DNA of 64,000 nt. Source: Chryseobacterium sp. Tr-659 (lineage in GTDB: Bacteria > Bacteroidota > Bacteroidia > Flavobacteriales > Weeksellaceae). The notes beneath the pieces are model-generated. The model saw only the letters and a program-made list of their open reading frames with translations. It ran no database searches and was not told where the DNA came from. Shown here in pieces: positions 59,564 through 64,000 of this stretch (position 1 is its first letter; every line of letters begins with the position of its first letter). Both the position numbers and the translations under genes were made by a program. The stretch covers positions 62,001 through 126,000 of the forward strand of contig NZ_VWWP01000008.1 of assembly GCF_011752975.1 (NCBI RefSeq), given 5' to 3'.

Positions 59564-61002
59564 TATCTTGCGATTTTTTTTATGATAAGAATGATTTCGT
59601 TTACTGATACCTCTAGATTATTTTTGTCGATAGATAGTCTTGATATATCCCTATAGATTTCTTCGGTTAAATTGTACTTTGTCCAGTCTCCAGATATTTC
59701 ATCGAAAATTTCTTTTGCCATAAAGCCTGTATAAGATAGAGGAATTGGTATCAAACCTTTTTCAACTGCAATATCAAACTCTCTTTTTACACCACCCGCA
59801 TTTATGATATCATCACCATCATGTTTATTACCAAAAACAATCAATGATATACCAGCTCTTGATATCATATTTTGTCTATATTCTTCCCATAGTTCTCCTA
59901 AATTTTTACCACCTGAAGGAAATTGAGGAAATGGTTTCAATATTAATTGGCTTTCTGAGAATTTTTTAGGATTTGAATATATAGCGTCTAAAGCTCCATT
60001 TATTACGGCACTTCCTATACCTAAGCCAAAGCCATTCACAATATTTAAATTATTTTTAATAATTTCTTTCGATAATAAATGAATAAAACTTTGAGCTTCT
60101 TGTTGTGTGAAATCACCGTAATTGATAGCGCTACCGGAAATAAAAACTGAATGCGAGTTGTATCTCTTTTCGATTTCTTTTAATAATAGCGTTAAATCTG
60201 CATAGTTTTCAATTAGAATAGTTTGAACTCTATATCTGCTTAGCTCTTTAATAAATAGCTCTTGTTTTATTTTTTCGTATTCGAATTTTTCTGTGTTATT
60301 ATCCCAGTCACTTAGCGCAGTCTTTTTCATAATGCAATAGTGATCTTTGCTTTTATCACTATACCTATGTGTAAGACGCCCAAATATATAGTTAATGTTA
60401 GGATCGGTAAAACTAAAGCCAACAAATAAAAAAGATTTTGTTATAAGCTCTGAATTTAAGATAGAGATAAATGGTTCATGTGTGTAATAGTATTTTTCGT
60501 AGTCTTCTTTTAATAGAATAGCTTTACTTGGCTTATCTTTATCACCATGCATTTTATAAAGAATACATGATCTATTACCTTTGTTTATGAATAAATCATC
60601 AACCTCGCTTTTTACATCTATTTTTTTATGTATTTTTTCATGGGCATCTTCAATTAAATCATCATAGTTTGTTGTCCAAATTGTTGAAAAAGGAAGCCTA
60701 GCTATAATGCGATGATTTTCAGTTTCAACATCAGAATCAGTAAACTCATCTACTATTTTTTCATCTATTTTGTTTCTATTATTATTTTTATTTTTATGAA
60801 ATTGAGCAACAGAAATTAAATCTGCTTCTTCATCAATTCTTAAACCAAGATCTCCTGCAATATCTCGCAGAAGCCCTTTCCAATCAACGAACCCAGCAGC
60901 TTTTGACATGCCCGCTCCCAAAAAAATTGTTGCGGTACCTTGTCTTAATTTAGAAACATAATCATTAATAAATGCATTAATTTCGGGTTTATTAAAATCC
61001 AT
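59563..61002 (-). CDS. thsA: Thoeris effector ThsA (SIR2-SLOG)
   Basis: A 479-residue protein with an N-terminal SIR2-like NADase domain (about 1-280) and C-terminal SLOG domain (about 284-479). GTATIFLGAGMSKAAGF is the NAD-binding start. TTNYDDL (Asn112) and KMHGDKDKPSKAI (His152) match the catalytic Asn and His of Bacillus ThsA in type and number. In SLOG, SVFISGSAINYGDF and NIVNGFGLGIGSAV form the ligand loops, and RAGISLIVFGNKHDG through KREFDIAVEKG carries the Arg, Lys and Glu of the cyclic ADP-ribose pocket. Signal binding triggers NAD depletion and growth arrest. It heads the operon thsA-thsB-thsB. Confidence 0.95.
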   Translation of the reverse strand: MDFNKPEINAFINDYVSKLRQGTATIFLGAGMSKAAGFVDWKGLLRDIAGDLGLRIDEEADLISVAQFHKNKNNNRNKIDEKIVDEFTDSDVETENHRIIARLPFSTIWTTNYDDLIEDAHEKIHKKIDVKSEVDDLFINKGNRSCILYKMHGDKDKPSKAILLKEDYEKYYYTHEPFISILNSELITKSFLFVGFSFTDPNINYIFGRLTHRYSDKSKDHYCIMKKTALSDWDNNTEKFEYEKIKQELFIKELSRYRVQTILIENYADLTLLLKEIEKRYNSHSVFISGSAINYGDFTQQEAQSFIHLLSKEIIKNNLNIVNGFGLGIGSAVINGALDAIYSNPKKFSESQLILKPFPQFPSGGKNLGELWEEYRQNMISRAGISLIVFGNKHDGDDIINAGGVKREFDIAVEKGLIPIPLSYTGFMAKEIFDEISGDWTKYNLTEEIYRDISRLSIDKNNLEVSVNEIILIIKKIAR

Positions 61003-61425
61003 AATTTATAGTATTAGTTTTTATTTTCAATATAATAGTTGAACCTATTGTATATATAATAGTTCAAAAGTATAAAAAGTGTATTAAGATATAATACGGA
61101 TTTCCGTAATTTCAAAAGATTAATTACATATCTCCATATGATTACCCATTAGATTATTATAAAGTATAATCTCATTACATAGGTACCATAAAATACATAT
61201 GATAAAATAATATTTAAAACTATTTTACAAGATCTTGAATATTCTTAGGTGTAAGCTTAAAGTGAGGTATAAGTAAGTTAAACTGTTTTTTATCTCATTA
61301 TAACAGTGTTACTCTTTGAAATTCACTTTTATTAAAATTATTCGAAGTAACTTATTGATTTCTACACTATGTTTAAAATAATTGACCTGTCAAGTATATT
61401 ATATAGCTTTTTAAGGATAGAGTAT
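61003..61425. other. Intergenic region upstream of thsA
   Basis: No gene is supported over 423 bases. TATAATAGTT is repeated at 61031-61040 and 61055-61064 (24-bp shift). TTGAAC at 61039-61044 and GTTCAA at 61062-61067 form the arms of an imperfect inverted repeat, 37-64 bases before the thsA start, a plausible promoter/operator. A separate hairpin AGATTAT/ATAATCT lies at 61151-61172. The rest is AT-rich and unassigned. Confidence 0.55.
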
Positions 61426-64000
61426 TTATTCAACTAAAATTTTATTTCTGAATTCATTAATTACAAATTTCCAATTGCCTTGTCTCTCTATTTCTGTAAT
61501 TTCTTTTACTTTTCCTTCAATATATAGATCATTGTCAATTGAAATGATTCTTCCTCTTAAGGAGGCATGAAATTCACTTACAATACTAGATTCCCAATCA
61601 CATGGTTTGATTATTATAGGAATTATTTTTTTTCCTAATGTTTTTGCTTTTTTTACCTCAAACTCTCTTATATATTTTGTATTAAGAAATTTTCTACTTA
61701 TCAAAGCTATCATATAATCACATTCTTCGAGCTTTTTTTGGATTACTTCTTCTGAATTATCTCCTAATTCAATTTGATTACAATTGAAATCATCAATTTT
61801 ACCTTCATCTCGTAAGGTTATTAAATGATCAACCAATTCTTCTTTATAGTCTTCATCGAACTTTGAATAAGATATGAAAATTTTTTTCATAGCGTAATTT
61901 TTTTTATTGGTTAAAAATATCTTGAAATCTGATTTTCTATAAATCTGATTTTCATAAGTAATAAAATTTGTTTTATGATTATTTTCCGTTTTACTATTAT
62001 GATTAATAATTTCAAATGGTATATAATTTCCGTTTGGTGTAATTACCATTTTATGAAAATCATAGCTTTGAATACAACTTTCAATAAATTTGCAGACATC
62101 TAAAATGAAATCATCAGTAACAGAGTTATTATACTTGCTTACTTTAATAGTAGGCTTATTTTCATCGATAGCAAAACAAATATATATAAGCTTTTCAGAA
62201 TTTTCTTCCTCGTAAAAAATCAATTTATTTTTCCATAAAACGTATTTCCATACATTTTCGTTGCTTTCGAGACATAACTTGTCAAAATATTTATTGATTA
62301 TTTCAGATAAAATCGAGGTATGAAAATATTCATGAAATATATATATAATCAATGGTTTTTGAAAAGAATTTAAAAATAGTTTTTCTGTTTGTGATGGCTC
62401 TTCTTTAAGATGGTTAGGAGCAAAGAACCATTCATGATTTGTCATCTTGAAAATTAATTTATGTTCAAGCATAAATGCTAGTAGATAATCTATTTTTGAT
62501 TTTGAAAAATCATCATCAAGCCAATCTATTGCTTGTGCTCGTGAAAAATATCCTTCTGAATTTTTAAAAGTTAATTCCTTGTTTTCTTTATTCTGACTAT
62601 TATATGTTTTTTCTTTCTGATTTAAAATCGTGTAAATCCATTCTGTAAATTTTTCAATATCAATAATTACTATATTTTTTATAGAATGATTTCCCAGTTT
62701 ATTTTTTAAATCTTGGGTAACTTTAAAATAGTAACAAGCCAGAATGCTATGTAAACCATTAAGTAGTGAATTTAGCTTTTCGTCACTATATGATTTTATT
62801 TCATTTTGTAATAATTTGACTTCCTGAGTTTCTAAAATTACTCTTTTCTTTTCATTTTCAAAAATTTTAGCTAAATCATTGTCAATTTTTAAAATCTTAG
62901 TTTCTTTAACAAAATCATATGAGATACTATTTATAAAAGTACTTAGCTCGTTTTTATTTTTAAAGAAATTGTAGTTTTCAAATCCTTTAATAAATTTGTA
63001 ATTTTGAACTAACATTAAATTGTTTAACCATTCTTTTTGATTTCCGTTCTTAATATTTTGAACTATATATGTTTGGAATGAAAAATCGTCAATAAGACTC
63101 CCAAATTTAGATTTATAGTTTTCCTCCTTAAGATTTTTTTTTAAGTATTTGAAATTGATACTGGACTTTTTAATAAAATTATCTACATATTCTTCAACTG
63201 AGTAATTAAGCCTTTCTACTAATAATTCAAATTTTTCCTTTAACTCTTTATCAGTTGCAAATTGTTCACTTTTAAAATTTATAAGATAAAAAAAATCTTT
63301 TATTCCTGATAAATCTATAGAATTTAACTTTGATAGGTTTTGTATTTGTGAAAAGATTTGAATAAGATTGTGTTTATAAGCGTATTTGTTTAGACTGCCA
63401 AGCCAGTAATTTAAAGGAAATAAAATTTCGTTATGATTATTAAAATTTAAAATGTCCTTTTGCCCATTCCCCCAAATTAAAATATATAATGATTTCTCAT
63501 CAAAAAAAGAATGATGTGTATTATGATAATAATCTTGTCCACCGAAATCATAACCTTTAATTTCAATATCTTTAATCTTAAAATTAAAGAAATTAATACC
63601 ATGTGTTGAATCACCGTTTGCTTTAGCTGTCCCTGATAAAATATCTGCTAGAGTTGTCTTTCCAACTTGTGTGTTACCTAAAAGTATTAACTTAATTCTT
63701 TTAACCGTAACCGTATCTCCTTTAAAATATCGATCGAAATAATTGGCAATTTCTCTTGATTTTTCTCCTTGATCTTTAATTCTTATTATATTAATTAGGA
63801 TTTCATCTAAAGGATTATCATTTATATTTATTGTATTAATATCCCATTTGCTATCGTTGATCCCTATTTTTTTTATAATATTAATTATTGGACTTAAATC
63901 TTTTATTTTATTTGCATGTAAATCAATTGATTTTATTTTTTTTAAATCTTTTATAAAATCTACGCTTGTTAGTTTATTATTACTCAAATAAATTTCTTCG
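61426..64000 (-). CDS. Roco protein: LRR-Roc-COR-TIR, N-terminus outside the window
   Basis: The frame is open to the window edge (858 codons seen). Visible order: the last leucine-rich repeats (EEIYLSNNKLTSVDFIKDL, KSIDLHANKIKDL), a Roc GTPase with Walker A LLGNTQVGKTTLA and switch II YDFGGQDYYH, and an unusually long helical COR-like region (about 250-690). The C-terminal TIR domain covers the last 154 residues (MKKIFISYSKFDEDYKEELV, and YIREFEVKKA with the conserved Glu). Prokaryotic Roco-TIR proteins are suspected immune sensors. Strand and neighbours (Thoeris) place it in the defence island. The Leu codon at 63987 is not the start. Confidence 0.88.
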   Translation of the reverse strand, partial: EEIYLSNNKLTSVDFIKDLKKIKSIDLHANKIKDLSPIINIIKKIGINDSKWDINTININDNPLDEILINIIRIKDQGEKSREIANYFDRYFKGDTVTVKRIKLILLGNTQVGKTTLADILSGTAKANGDSTHGINFFNFKIKDIEIKGYDFGGQDYYHNTHHSFFDEKSLYILIWGNGQKDILNFNNHNEILFPLNYWLGSLNKYAYKHNLIQIFSQIQNLSKLNSIDLSGIKDFFYLINFKSEQFATDKELKEKFELLVERLNYSVEEYVDNFIKKSSINFKYLKKNLKEENYKSKFGSLIDDFSFQTYIVQNIKNGNQKEWLNNLMLVQNYKFIKGFENYNFFKNKNELSTFINSISYDFVKETKILKIDNDLAKIFENEKKRVILETQEVKLLQNEIKSYSDEKLNSLLNGLHSILACYYFKVTQDLKNKLGNHSIKNIVIIDIEKFTEWIYTILNQKEKTYNSQNKENKELTFKNSEGYFSRAQAIDWLDDDFSKSKIDYLLAFMLEHKLIFKMTNHEWFFAPNHLKEEPSQTEKLFLNSFQKPLIIYIFHEYFHTSILSEIINKYFDKLCLESNENVWKYVLWKNKLIFYEEENSEKLIYICFAIDENKPTIKVSKYNNSVTDDFILDVCKFIESCIQSYDFHKMVITPNGNYIPFEIINHNSKTENNHKTNFITYENQIYRKSDFKIFLTNKKNYAMKKIFISYSKFDEDYKEELVDHLITLRDEGKIDDFNCNQIELGDNSEEVIQKKLEECDYMIALISRKFLNTKYIREFEVKKAKTLGKKIIPIIIKPCDWESSIVSEFHASLRGRIISIDNDLYIEGKVKEITEIERQGNWKFVINEFRNKILVE

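Noticed and set aside
63985-63987. Leu codon (TTG) as start of the Roco gene
   Set aside because: The frame continues to the window edge with a good leucine-rich repeat (EEIYLSNNKL), so the true start is outside.
42352-64000. Second copy of the tRNA 3' end as right attachment site
   Set aside because: I looked for a repeat of the T-arm and acceptor sequence through the island and found none, so the right end is unproven or outside the window.

Overview
The window looks like chromosomal DNA of a Flavobacteriia member, most likely Chryseobacterium or a close Weeksellaceae relative. The grounds are low G+C, TAnnTTTG-type -7 promoter boxes (several just upstream of starts), a type IX secretion sorting domain, Bacteroidetes families such as DUF5606 and the short NuoG, and a pair of MKNLKK...GG leader peptides. 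The genus call is by family resemblance, not by a search.

Bases 1-42,250 are ordinary backbone. In order they hold the 5' end of a SixA-like phosphatase, ruvX-def, DUF5606, mazG, a lipoprotein, a secreted protein and a giant surface phosphoesterase/beta-barrel protein. Next come an HD/Pycsar-TM-like fusion with a bestrophin, a TauE/SafE transporter, a GAF-type protein and an S41 peptidase lipoprotein. A complete 14-subunit complex I operon follows on the minus strand (nuoA to nuoN, 30974 down to 16502), with an outer-membrane-type protein inserted between nuoF and nuoG. After it lie a GNAT protein, a zinc metallopeptidase, a YigZ protein, two six-cysteine double-glycine peptides, ribD, a DUF349 protein, aroE, a secreted endonuclease I, an FtsX-type permease, rbfA and methylmalonyl-CoA epimerase.

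A tRNA gene with anticodon CAT (42278-42351, probably the isoleucine-2 type) marks the border of an accessory island that runs to the end of the window. Its first part (42.6-49.7 kb) is an integrative element with its own replication set: a small helix-turn-helix protein, a P-loop primase/helicase-like protein, a DNA polymerase I split into separate exonuclease and polymerase genes, a possible phage-type replication initiator and a tyrosine integrase. An EndoU-like nuclease follows. From 50.9 to 52.0 kb lies a plasmid-style origin: AT-rich 12-mers, six iterons at an exact 22-bp period, and a two-winged-helix initiator-like gene with two more degenerate iterons behind it. Next are an XRE regulator with a palindromic operator, a lipoprotein and a decayed repeat lipoprotein.

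The last 9.4 kb is a defence island. A plus-strand cluster combines a TIR-like (DUF1863) protein, an Nmad2 protein, a membrane-anchored dCTP-deaminase-fold protein lacking the usual catalytic residues, a MazG-like protein and a base-hypermodification (HMUDK-type) protein. I know of no described system with this composition and take it as the main candidate novelty. It converges on a type I Thoeris system (SIR2-SLOG ThsA with two TIR-type ThsB proteins). Upstream of Thoeris is a truncated LRR-Roc-COR-TIR (Roco) gene that leaves the window. Four TIR-type proteins thus sit within 9.4 kb.
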